This document shows positions 45,412 to 54,700 of a stretch of 64,000 nt of DNA, one piece after another (position 1 is the first letter of the stretch; each line of letters starts with the position of its first letter). The DNA is from FEN-1219 sp963713355 (GTDB lineage: Bacteria > Pseudomonadota > Gammaproteobacteria > Steroidobacterales > Rariloculaceae), in assembly GCA_963713355.1 (NCBI GenBank), contig CAVQLK010000008.1, forward strand, positions 1-64,000, written 5' to 3'. The notes below the pieces were generated by a model. It worked only from the letters and a program-made list of their open reading frames with translations, ran no database searches and was not told where the DNA came from. The position numbers and the translations under genes were made by a program.

Positions 45412-46890
45412 ATGTCTTTGAGCGGCAACGACGTTCTGGCTTTGATCGAGCGCACGCTTTCCGACACGCGCGGCGAGACCACGAACATCGACACGCGCCT
45501 CGCGCGCCTGACGGCGGAGCTCGAGCGGCTGCGGCAAATGGAGATCGGCTGCTTGAGCGTGCTGGCGCGCATGCGGCTGCGCGAGATCGAGGCCGCCGAG
45601 GTTTCGGCGTCGCTCGATGTGACGGGTCAGAGCGTGCGGTCGCTGCTCGCCGAGCGCGAGGGCGCGCAGGCAGAAGTCGAAGCGGCGATCGCGGCCGCCG
45701 AAGAGCGGCGCAAGGAGCTCGCGCGCGAGCGCGAGGCGCAGCACGATGTCGTCGATGCGGCCGAGCAGGCGCTCGACGAGACGCGCGCCGCGGCGCAGAA
45801 GGCGCTCGCGGCCGACGAGCAGTACCGGGAGGCTATGCGTGCCGCCGAGGCATCTGACCGCGTTGCCGATCTCGCCGAGGAGAAGGCGCAAGCCGCGCGC
45901 AAGGATCGCGAGCAGAAGGGCAAGCCGTACGAGGCCGATCCGCTGTTCTCTTATCTATGGCTGCGCGGCTTCGGCACGCCGGCGTACGTCGGCGGCGGCT
46001 TGTCGCGGGCGCTCGACCGTTGGGTCGCGCGCGTCGCGGGCTTCGAGCCGCTGCGCCGCGATTACTGGCTGCTGACGGAGCTGCCGGCGCGCTTCGGCGA
46101 GCACGCGAAGCGCATGCGGTTGAAGAGCGACGACGATCTCGCCGCCGTGCATGCGCTCGAGCGCGCCGCGGCCGAAGCCGCGCAAGTGCCGCAGCGCGAG
46201 GAGGAGCTCGACAAAGCCGCCGAGGCGCTCGCGGCCGTCGACGCGAAGATCGAGGAGCACGAGGCCAGGATCAGCGCGTTGATCGAGAAGCGCGCCGCGT
46301 TCGCGGCCGGCGAGGACGAGCTTTCGCGCCGCGCCAACGAGATTCTGCGCGACGCGCTGCGCGGCGAGACGATGCGCAGCCTGCGCGAGCGCGCGACCGC
46401 GACGGCGGCCCCCGACGACGACGCGGCCGTCGACCAGCTCACGGTCGTGCGTGCGGACCTGCCGCGCATCGACGAAGAGGCCAAGCGCTTGCGCGCGCTG
46501 CACGAGACGAATCGCGAGCGTGCCGTGAAGCTCGAGGAAATCCGCAAGCGCTTCAAGGAGAGCCGCTACGACGCCGTGTCGTCCGAGTTCGTCAACGGCG
46601 CGCTGATCGCGGCGCTGCTGACGCAGCTGCTCGCCGGCGCGCTCGGCGTCGGCGACGCCTGGGACACGCTGAAGAAGCAACAGCGTCACCGGCAGCTCGC
46701 CGACCCGCGGTTCGGCAGCGGCAAGTTCCCGCGCGGCGGCAATCCCTGGGGCGGCGGCTGGGGCGGTGGCGGCCTCGGCGGCGGCCGTGGCGGCGGTGGC
46801 TTCGGCCGTGGCGGCGGCTTCGGCGGCGGCGGGTTCCGCGGCGGCGGCGGCTTCGGCGGCGGCGGCTTCAAGACCGGCGGCAAGTTCTAA
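45412..46890 (+). CDS. Coiled-coil protein with glycine-rich FGGG tail
   Basis: 492 residues from ATG 45412. Residues 1-165 are a long coiled coil (LRLREIEAAEVSASLDVTGQ, AEERRKELAREREAQHDVVD); 175-225 a conserved globular piece (DPLFSYLWLRGFGTPAYVGG, FEPLRRDYWLLTELPARF); 245-390 a second coiled coil; 395-420 a hydrophobic stretch (FVNGALIAALLTQLLAGALG), probably membrane-associated; and 440-492 a glycine-rich tail of GGGF/GRGG units. The tail is either a flexible membrane or RNA-contacting extension. Ends the three-gene cassette. I know no characterised homologue. The architecture suggests a structural element at the inner membrane. Confidence 0.78.
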   Translation: MSLSGNDVLALIERTLSDTRGETTNIDTRLARLTAELERLRQMEIGCLSVLARMRLREIEAAEVSASLDVTGQSVRSLLAEREGAQAEVEAAIAAAEERRKELAREREAQHDVVDAAEQALDETRAAAQKALAADEQYREAMRAAEASDRVADLAEEKAQAARKDREQKGKPYEADPLFSYLWLRGFGTPAYVGGGLSRALDRWVARVAGFEPLRRDYWLLTELPARFGEHAKRMRLKSDDDLAAVHALERAAAEAAQVPQREEELDKAAEALAAVDAKIEEHEARISALIEKRAAFAAGEDELSRRANEILRDALRGETMRSLRERATATAAPDDDAAVDQLTVVRADLPRIDEEAKRLRALHETNRERAVKLEEIRKRFKESRYDAVSSEFVNGALIAALLTQLLAGALGVGDAWDTLKKQQRHRQLADPRFGSGKFPRGGNPWGGGWGGGGLGGGRGGGGFGRGGGFGGGGFRGGGGFGGGGFKTGGKF

Positions 46891-46970
46891 GACCCCCCCT
46901 CCCTGTAACCAACCCCTGGCGTGGCGACTCTTGGTAGTTGCCTGTCCAAACACGCTAGAGGGGGTACGTC

Positions 46971-47789
46971 ATGTCAGCTCGCTGGACCTTGGTGTTGTCG
47001 GTGCTGCTCGCCGCGCCGGCGGTCAACGCGCAAGAACGAACGGAGTGCGAGGAGGACAATTGGTGGGGTTGGCGTAACGGGCCGCGCGGGCACGTCTGCG
47101 AGGTTCGCGAGCTCACGGTACCGGCCGGCGGAGTGCTGACCGTGGATGGCGGGCAAAACGGCAGCATCAGCGTCACGGGCGAGGATCGCCGCGACGTGCA
47201 GGTGCGCGCGACCGTGCACGCGTGGGGAGCCGACGAGGCCGACGCGGAGCGCATCGCGAGCGCCGTGAACATTCGCTCCGACGGCACTCTGCGGGCCGAA
47301 GGTGCCGAGCAGCGCGGCCGCACCGGCTGGAGCGTGAGCTACGAGATCTTGACGCCGCGCGAGATCGATCTCTCTCTCGAAACGCAGAACGGCTCGATCG
47401 CCATTGCCGACGTCCGCGGCAACCTTTCGTTCCGGGCGCAGAACGGCGGAATCAACCTCGACAGCGTGGCCGGCAACGTGCGCGGCCGCACGACGAATGG
47501 TGGCGTGGACGCGGAGCTCACGGGCGATACGTGGGAGGGCACGGGCCTCGACCTCGAGACCACGAACGGCGGGGTACGGCTGCGCATTCCCGAGAATTAC
47601 TCCGCGCGCCTCGAAACGGGCACCGTGCACGGCGGCATCGACATCGATTTCCCCGTGACGTTGCAGGGCCGCATCGGCCGCGAGTTCTCGACGACGCTCG
47701 GCGACGGCGGGCCGCTCGTCCGCGCCGAGACCACGAACGGCGGCGTGCGCATCACGCGCGGCCGGGGCGACCTCACGCGACTGCCGTGA
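46971..47789 (+). CDS. DUF4097 family secreted beta-repeat protein
   Basis: 272 residues from ATG 46971. Signal peptide WTLVLSVLLAAPAVNA, then a cysteine pair (ECEEDNWWGWRNGPRGHVCE). The rest is a right-handed beta-solenoid of short repeats: LSLETQNGSIAIADVRGNLS, FRAQNGGINLDSVAGNVRG, TNGGVDAELTGDTW, TTNGGVRLRIPENYS, GTVHGGIDIDFPVTLQG and TTNGGVRITRGRG. DUF4097 proteins are putative adhesin or envelope-stress proteins (LiaG-like). Stands 81 bp after the glycine-rich gene and 96 bp before the permease gene; relation to either is open. Confidence 0.85.
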   Translation: MSARWTLVLSVLLAAPAVNAQERTECEEDNWWGWRNGPRGHVCEVRELTVPAGGVLTVDGGQNGSISVTGEDRRDVQVRATVHAWGADEADAERIASAVNIRSDGTLRAEGAEQRGRTGWSVSYEILTPREIDLSLETQNGSIAIADVRGNLSFRAQNGGINLDSVAGNVRGRTTNGGVDAELTGDTWEGTGLDLETTNGGVRLRIPENYSARLETGTVHGGIDIDFPVTLQGRIGREFSTTLGDGGPLVRAETTNGGVRITRGRGDLTRLP

Positions 47790-47884
47790 GCTCGCTACGA
47801 GCGGTGTAGGCCGCTCCGAACCAGGAACTATCGCGCGATGGCCCTCACTAACCTGCCACCGGGGGGGTTGGGGCAATCGCAACG

Positions 47885-50317
47885 ATGCTGCAGGATATTC
47901 GCCAGGCGCTGCGCTCCCTCGCCAAACGCCCGTCCTCCGCCGTCCTGACCGTAGTCGTCTTCGCGCTCGCGATCGGCGCGAACACCACGGTGTTCAGCGT
48001 CTTCAACGGCTTCTTCCTGCGGCCGATGCCGTTCCCCGACGACGGGCTCGTGATGATCTACGGCAGCGCGCCGAAGCTCGGCGTCGACGATGTCGGTACG
48101 TCGGTCGAAGGTTATCTCGATTTCCGCACACGAGTGCCGGCACTCGAGGAAGCCGCGATCTTCGCGCGCGCGGACGGCACGTTGCAGGGCGAGCCCGTGC
48201 CGCAGAGGATCTCCCTGACGCGCGCTTCGCCGTCGTTGTTGACGGTGCTCGGCGTGGCGCCGGCGATGGGGCGCGGCTTCGCGGAGGATGAGGTGGTGCC
48301 CGGCAACGAGCGTGTGATCCTGCTGAGCCACAGGCTCTGGACCACGCGTTTTGGGGCCCGTGCGGACATCGTCGGGGAGGACGCGCGGCTCGACGACGCG
48401 CTGTTCCGTATCGTCGGCGTGATGCCCGAAGGGTTTGGATTTCCGGACCGCGACATCGACGCCTGGGTACCGTTTGCGTACACCTTTGCGGAGTCGGGCG
48501 AGGTTCAGCGCCTCGACGACGACTACCTCGAGGGCATAGGCCGCCTGCGTTCGGGCGCAACGCTAAAGGGCTTGAACGCCGAGCTCGATGCGCTCGCTCG
48601 CAGCCGCGCCGATGCCCCGTTCGTGGAAGCGGCGGGATACACAATTCGCGCTGATCCGCTCCGCGACTACGTGCTCGGCGATCTCAGGCAGCGGCTACTT
48701 GTGCTTCAGGGCCTCGTGCTCGCGGTGCTGCTGATCGCGTGTGCCAACGTCGCGAACTTGCAGCTCGCGCGGCTGACGGCGCGCCGCAAAGAGCTCGCGG
48801 TGCGTGCCGCGCTCGGCGCCGGGACGCGCCGGCTCGCACGGCTGCTCGTGCTCGAAAGCGTGTTGCTCGCACTTGCGGGCGCTTGCGCCGGGCTCGTGCT
48901 GGCATACGGCGGTATCGAGCTCGTGCGCGTGCTCGGCCTCGAACAAGCGGACGACGGGTTCGAGCTCGCGCTCGATGCGCGCGTGGTTATCACGACGGTG
49001 AGTGCGGCTTTGCTTGCGGCGTTGCTGTCCGCTCTGCTGCCCTTGTTCGCGCTCGGCCGCGACGATCTCGCGCGCGCCGTGCAGGAATCCGGCCGCGCGA
49101 ACACCGGCGGTGTCGCGATGCGGCGCTGGCGCAGCGGGCTCGTCGTCGTGCAGGTCGCCCTCGGGGTCGCAATGCTGGCGGGCGCAGGCTTGTTGACGAA
49201 GACCTTCTACGATCTGCTGAGGGAAGGCCCGGGCTTCGAGCCCGCGGGAGTGTGGAGTGCCGGCGTGGAGTTTCCGACGGCGCGATACGAAGACGACGCA
49301 GCTCGCGCGCGGTTCTTCGAGCAGGTGCTGCCGGAGCTGCGCTCGCTTCCGGGCGTCGCCGTTGCGGGGTTTACCACGATGCTGCCGTTCGTGAGCAGCG
49401 ACTACGGCGCCACGGTCGTCGTCGACGGTCATCAGCCGCTCGACGCGGGCGTCCCCCACGTGGCGCAGCTGCACAGCGTGGCGCAGCTGCACAGCATCGA
49501 TGACGGCTACCTTGCGGCCCTCGGGATACCCGTCGTCAGAGGGCGCAACTTTGCGGCCGACGAGACCGAGCGCGTGGCGATCGTCGACGAGCGCTTCGCG
49601 CGCACGTACTGGCCGGACGGCAACGCGCTCGGTGAGCGGCTGCGAAACTCTGCCGAGCCGTCCGCGGATTGGTACACCATCGTCGGCGTCGTGCCGCAGG
49701 TAAAGCACAACAGCTTCACGGGGGATGAGTATCAGCGCACGGTGTATTGGCACTATGCGCAACGCCTTCCACCGCAACACACCGGGATGTTCGTGCTGCG
49801 CACGGCACTGTCCGTGGAATCGCTGACGCCCGCCGTCCAGGCAGCCCTCGAGCGTATCGACCGCACCGTGGCGCTTGCCGACGTGGTGCCGATGGAGGTG
49901 CGTGTGCTCGCCGCGCTCGGCCCGCAGCGCGCGCCGATGGTGCTGACGCTCGTGTTCGCGGCGATCGCGGTTGCGCTCGCCGTGATCGGCGTCTACGGCG
50001 TGCTCGCCTGGGCCGTCGCGCGGCGCGTCGGAGAGATCGGCGTGCGGATGGCGCTTGGTGCGCGCGGCACCGACGTGCTGCGCATGGTCATGACACAGGG
50101 CGCGCGCATGATCGCAGCAGGGGTCGTGCTCGGCACGGCCGGCGCGCTCGCGCTCGGCCGCGTGCTCGCGTCGCAGATGCCCGAGGTCGCGGCCGCCGAT
50201 CCGCTGGTGATCGGGGCCGCCGTGCTGACGCTGACGGCCGCCGCTGTGCTTGCGAGCTGGCTGCCGGCGCGCCGCGCCGCGCGCGTCGATCCGCTGCAGG
50301 CGCTGCGCCAAAACTAG
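47885..50317 (+). CDS. MacB/ADOP-type FtsX permease without own ATPase
   Basis: 810 residues from ATG 47885. Begins MLQDIRQALRSLAKRPSSAV, the standard opening of acidobacterial-duplicated-orphan-permease proteins. Order: TM1; MacB periplasmic domain; TM2-4 (VLQGLVLAVLLIACANVANL, LLVLESVLLALAGACAGLVL, VVITTVSAALLAALLSALLP); second TM/MacB module; last three TMs (VLTLVFAAIAVALAVIGVYG, ending RRAARVDPLQALRQN). Two FtsX domains are fused, as typical for ADOP. No ABC ATPase adjacent. An in-frame tandem duplication of 18 bp gives VAQLHSVAQLHS in the second periplasmic domain (49460-49495). Confidence 0.9.
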   Translation: MLQDIRQALRSLAKRPSSAVLTVVVFALAIGANTTVFSVFNGFFLRPMPFPDDGLVMIYGSAPKLGVDDVGTSVEGYLDFRTRVPALEEAAIFARADGTLQGEPVPQRISLTRASPSLLTVLGVAPAMGRGFAEDEVVPGNERVILLSHRLWTTRFGARADIVGEDARLDDALFRIVGVMPEGFGFPDRDIDAWVPFAYTFAESGEVQRLDDDYLEGIGRLRSGATLKGLNAELDALARSRADAPFVEAAGYTIRADPLRDYVLGDLRQRLLVLQGLVLAVLLIACANVANLQLARLTARRKELAVRAALGAGTRRLARLLVLESVLLALAGACAGLVLAYGGIELVRVLGLEQADDGFELALDARVVITTVSAALLAALLSALLPLFALGRDDLARAVQESGRANTGGVAMRRWRSGLVVVQVALGVAMLAGAGLLTKTFYDLLREGPGFEPAGVWSAGVEFPTARYEDDAARARFFEQVLPELRSLPGVAVAGFTTMLPFVSSDYGATVVVDGHQPLDAGVPHVAQLHSVAQLHSIDDGYLAALGIPVVRGRNFAADETERVAIVDERFARTYWPDGNALGERLRNSAEPSADWYTIVGVVPQVKHNSFTGDEYQRTVYWHYAQRLPPQHTGMFVLRTALSVESLTPAVQAALERIDRTVALADVVPMEVRVLAALGPQRAPMVLTLVFAAIAVALAVIGVYGVLAWAVARRVGEIGVRMALGARGTDVLRMVMTQGARMIAAGVVLGTAGALALGRVLASQMPEVAAADPLVIGAAVLTLTAAAVLASWLPARRAARVDPLQALRQN
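49460..49495 (+). repeat. 18-bp perfect tandem duplication
   Basis: 49460-49477 and 49478-49495 are identical (GTGGCGCAGCTGCACAGC), adding six codons (VAQLHS) to the permease. Recent slippage event or a natural length variant. Confidence 0.9.
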
Positions 50318-50397
50318 GCGCTCGACGTTCTGCTTAACCCGGAGGCGTCAGCACCTCGACGGTCGCGAAGCTATACGGGAGGAACAGCGCATCGCGC

Positions 50398-50911
50398 TCA
50401 GGGAGCGCTCCCGCCCGCAAAATGCCGCTGAACGTCCTCGATGACCGATTGATTGCCTGCCTCGAAGAAGCGGCGCATCGCAACGGACTCTTCGTCGGTC
50501 CCAAAACCCAGGCTCGCTGCTCGCACGAGTGTCTTGCCGCTCTCAACGGGCACGAGCGTGATGACCGTCCACGTTCTTTTCCAGGCGTTCTTGAATGGGA
50601 ACGATGCCGGTGTCTTCGAGATGCGCAGCGCCATCATCGTCGGCGGCTCATACGCGAGGATCGTGTTCTCGATCGTCTCGGCGTCTCCGAGGGTGCCGTC
50701 GCTGCGGTATCTCGAGCGAATCGTGCCGCCCGAGCCGCAAGTCGACTTCCGCGAGCGCCGGACCCAGCACCTTGTAGCCCTCCGACGTCGCAAAGACCTT
50801 CCAAACTTCTTCGATCGGCCCGTCTACGACGCCTTCGTTGACGAACGAGACCTCGGCGCGCACCGTGGCGCACAACGCGAGGAGCAGCACAAGCACCAGC
50901 ACTCTCGTCAT
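50398..50911 (-). CDS. SRPBCC (START-like) lipid/hydrophobic-ligand-binding protein, one frameshift
   Basis: ATG 50911 (MTRVLVLVLLLALCATVRAE, a signal peptide) preceded by GAGGGAGGAA on the minus strand. The fold starts VVDGPIEEVWKVFATSEGYK; the frame changes near 50735 and continues GGTIRSRYRSDGTLGDAETI, AYEPPTMMALRISKTPASFP, WTVITLVPVESGKTLVRAAS and ends GGSAP. Length about 170 residues, as usual for SRPBCC/polyketide-cyclase-like proteins, here with the less common export signal. Downstream of and coupled to the TetR gene, so it is probably the regulated product. Confidence 0.8.
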
Positions 50912-51599
50912 CGCGATTTCCTCCCTCGCTTCTTGGTAAGAGACCTTGGATTTGCGCCCCGCGCGCGCAGGCGCGGGCTTCGCAGCAGCCGATTGCTGGC
51001 GCAGCGCATCGAAGTGCTCGCGCAATACGGCCACGGAATCGTCGAATGGCCCGATGTGGCCGGCCGCACGAGCCTGCATGAGACCGCCTTCCATGACCGT
51101 CAAGACGAAGCGCGCGAGCTTGCGTAGATCGGTGCCGGCGGAAACTCGTCGCCGCGCCGCGCAGCCAGCCCTCGACGCGGCCGGCCCAGTTCTCGAAGTT
51201 GCGGTGGATCAGCTCGCGCGCTTTCGGGTTGCCGTCGCTGACCTCGAGGGCTAGATTGCCGATCGGACAGCCCATGCGGCACTGGTTCGCTCCGATCCAC
51301 TCGCGATACTGATTCAGCAGCACGAACACTCGCTCGATCGGATCGACGCGCGGCGGCTTCGGCAGGGCCCATGACCATCGGCTCGAGATAGTCGAGCGCG
51401 AACTCGAGTACCTTCAGTAGCAAGTCGTCCTTGCTCGAGAAGAAGTGGTACATGCTGCCGGCGTTGACACCGGCTTCGCGCAGGATCGTAGCGACGCCCG
51501 TCGCGTGATAGCCCTGCTCGTGAAAGAGTTGAAATGCGGTTTGGAGAAGGCGCTCGCGCGTCTCGAGGATCGGCCGGAGTTGTCTGCTTGAGTGACCAT
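50912..51599 (-). CDS. TetR family regulator, two or three frame changes
   Basis: HTH domain: RPILETRERLLQTAFQLFHE, then ILREAGVNAGSMYHFFSSKD, a clear TetR_N with the recognition helix GSMYHFF. Ligand domain pieces in two further frames: YREWIGANQCRMGCPIGNLA, RNFENWAGRVEGWLRG, and VMEGGLMQARAAGHIGPFDD, VAVLREHFDALRQQ. Breaks are near 51370 and 51130, and the natural start is probably ATG 51599 (MVTQADNS) with another one-base slip. The 3' end is in the same frame as the next gene with no stop seen between; in another frame a TGA overlaps the next ATG. Controls itself and the SRPBCC gene, probably via the direct repeats at 51591-51629. Confidence 0.7.
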
Positions 51600-51629
51600 T
51601 CAAGAGAATGTTAAGTGATCGTTCAAGAG
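51591..51629. promoter_or_regulatory. Two 16-bp direct repeats at the TetR start, candidate operators
   Basis: AGTGACCATTCAAGAG at 51591-51606 and AGTGATCGTTCAAGAG at 51614-51629: 14 of 16 identical, 23 bp apart (two helical turns). Copy 1 covers the presumed ATG of the TetR gene. They also lie 70-110 bp before the divergent Lhr gene and could affect both promoters. Confidence 0.5.
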
Positions 51630-51700
51630 CCGTCAACAGGGCTAGGGACCCAAGTTGGCGGCACTGGACAAAAGAACAGGTATTTTGGTACACCTAGGCG

Positions 51701-54700
51701 ATGCTCCCCGAGAAGTTTCACCCCGCCGTCGCCGGCTGGTTCCGCAGCGCTTTCCCCGCGCCGACGAGCGTACAGCTCAAGGCCTGGGACGCGATCGGCG
51801 GCGGCACGCACACGCTGATCAGCGCGCCAACGGGCTCCGGTAAGACATTGGCGGCGTTCCTGGGCGTCATCGACCTGCTCGCGAAGCAGGCCGCCGAGGG
51901 CACGCTCAGAGACGAAACGCAGATCCTCTACGTATCGCCGCTGAAGGCGCTCTCGAACGACATCGAGAAGAACCTGCGCGCGCCGCTCGAAGGCATCGGC
52001 CGCGAGTTCGCCGCGAGCATGCTCGGCGAAGCGCCGATCCGCGCCGCCGTCCGCACGGGGGATACGCCGCAGAGCGAGCGAGCGCGCATGCGCCGCCAGC
52101 CGCCGCATATTCTCGTCACGACTCCGGAGTCGCTGTACATCCTGCTCAGCACAGAGTCCGGCCGGAACATGCTGCGCACCGTCAAGACGGTCATCGTCGA
52201 CGAGATTCACGCGCTTGCGGGCAACAAGCGCGGCGCGCACCTGGCGTTGTCGCTCGAGCGCCTCGAGGCGCTCTGTGAAAAACCGCCGACGCGCGTCGGC
52301 ATCTCGGCGACGACGAAGCCGATCGAGGTCATGACGGGCTTCCTGACGGGCGCGACGAGCGCTCCGTGCACGGTCATCGACGAAGGCCACGCGCGCGAGC
52401 GCGACCTCACGCTCGAGCTGCCGGGCTCGCCGCTCGAGGCGATCATGGCGGCCGAAGTCTGGGTCGAGGAGTACGACCGGCTCGCCGAGCTGATCCGCGC
52501 GCATCGCACGACGCTCGTGTTCGTGAACACGCGCCGCCATGCCGAGCGCGCGGCGCGCTTCCTCGCGGAGCGGCTCGGCGAGGACGCCGTCACGTCGCAC
52601 CACGGCAGCCTCGCGAAAGAGCATCGCCTCAAGGCGGAAGAGCGGTTGAAGGCCGGCCAGCTCAAAGCGCTCGTCGCGACGGCGTCGCTCGAATTGGGCA
52701 TCGACATCGGCGACGTCGATCTCGTCTGCCAGCTCGGCTCGCCGCACGGCATCTCGGCGTTCCTGCAGCGCGTCGGCCGGTCGGGCCACGGCCTCGGCCG
52801 CGTTCCGAAAGGGCGGCTGTTTCCGCTGTCGCGCGACGATCTCGTCGAGTGCACGGCGATGCTCGCGAGCATCCGCCGCAGCGAGCTCGACGCGATCAAG
52901 CCAAGGCCGAAGCCGCTCGACGTGCTCGCGCAGCAGATCGTCGCCGAGGTCGGCGTGCAAGAGTGGAAAGTCGAGGACTTGCACGGGCGTTACACGCACG
53001 CCGCGAGCTACAAGGATCTCACGCTCGACGAGTTCGTCGGCGTCGCGCGCATGGTTGCCGACGGCTTCACGACGCATCGCGGCCGGCGTAGCGCGCACTT
53101 GCACTTCGACCGCGTCAACAACGTGCTGCGCGGCCGGCGCGGCGCCGCGCTGACGGCCGTCACGAACGGCGGCGCGATCCCGGACCAGTTCGACTACGAG
53201 GTCGTGCTGCTGCCGAGCGAGCTGCCCGTCGGCACGCTGAACGAGGACTTCGCGTTCGAGAGCCTCGCCGGCGACGTGTTCCAGCTCGGCAACGCGTCGT
53301 ACCGCATCCAGAAAGTCGAGCAGGGCAAGGTCTACGTCACGGACGCGCACGGCCAGCCGCCGACGATTCCGTTCTGGCTCGGCGAAGCGCCGGGCCGTAG
53401 CGACGAGCTGTCGCGATCCGTCGGCGCCTTGAACGAGACGATCGCGCGAGCTGCTCGACCGCGAAGGCGCCGAAGGTGCCGTGCGTTGGCTCCGCGACGA
53501 GCTCGGCTTGAATGACAGCGCCGCGAAGCAGCTCATCGACTACTTGGGCGCCGCGAAAGCCGCGCTCGGCGTGCTGCCGACGGCGAAGCGCGTCATCTTC
53601 GAGCGGTTTTTCGACGAGACGGGCGACACGCATCTCGTCGTGCACTCGCCGTTCGGCTCGCGCATCAACCGCGCCTGGGGCTTGAGCCTGCGCAAACGCT
53701 TCTGCCGGCGCTTCAACTTCGAGCTGCAGGCCGCGGCGCTCGAGGACTCGATCGTGCTGTCGCTCGGGGCCGTGCATAGCTTCGCGCTCGAGGACGTCGT
53801 GCATTATTTGTCGAGCAAGACGGTTCGCGACGTGCTGACGCAGGCCGTGCTCGACGCGCCGCTGTTCGGCGTCTACTGGCGCTGGAACGCGAGCACGGCG
53901 CTCGCCGTGCGGCGCTTTCGCAACGGCAAGAAACAGCCCGCGCAGTTCCAGCGCATGGACGCCGAGGACCTGTTGTCGACGGTGTTCCCGGACCAGCTCG
54001 CGTGCGCCGAGAACATGGCCGGCGGTGAGCGCGAGATTCCCGACCATCCGCTCGTCAAGCAGACGCTCGAGGATTGCCTCACGGGCGCGATGGACGTCGA
54101 AGGACTCGTCGAGGTGTTGCAGCGCATCGAGGCCGGCGAGATCGAAGTGATTTGCCGCGAGCTCACGAGCCCATCGCCGCTCGCCCAAGAGATCTTGGGC
54201 GCGAAGCCCTACGCGTTCCTCGACGACGCGCCGGCCGAGGAGCGGCGCACGCTGGCCGTGCAGGCGCGCCGCTACATGACGCCGGAGCAGGCCAGCGAGC
54301 TCGGCAAGCTCGATCCCGACGCAATCGCGCGCGTACGCGAGGAAGCGTGGCCGCGGCCGTTGAATGCCGACGAGCTGCACGACGCGCTCGTGCTGCTCGG
54401 CTTCGCGACCGCCGCAGAAGGCGCCGCGTGGACGCCCTGGTTCGAGCGCTTGCGCGCCGACGGGCGCGCGACGGCTGTCGAGCTGCCGAAGGCCGGCACG
54501 GTTTGGGTCGCCGCCGAGCGGCTGCCGGAAGTCGACGCGGCGTTCCCGGGCGCCGTCGCGGCCGAGCGGCTCGCCGTGATCGGCGGCGCCGTCGAGGACC
54601 GCGACACTGCGCTGCGCGAGCTCGTGCGCAGCCGGTTCGAAGCGCTCGGGCCCGTGACGGCCGAGGCGCTGGCGCAGCCGTTCGGGCTTGCTGCCGGCGA

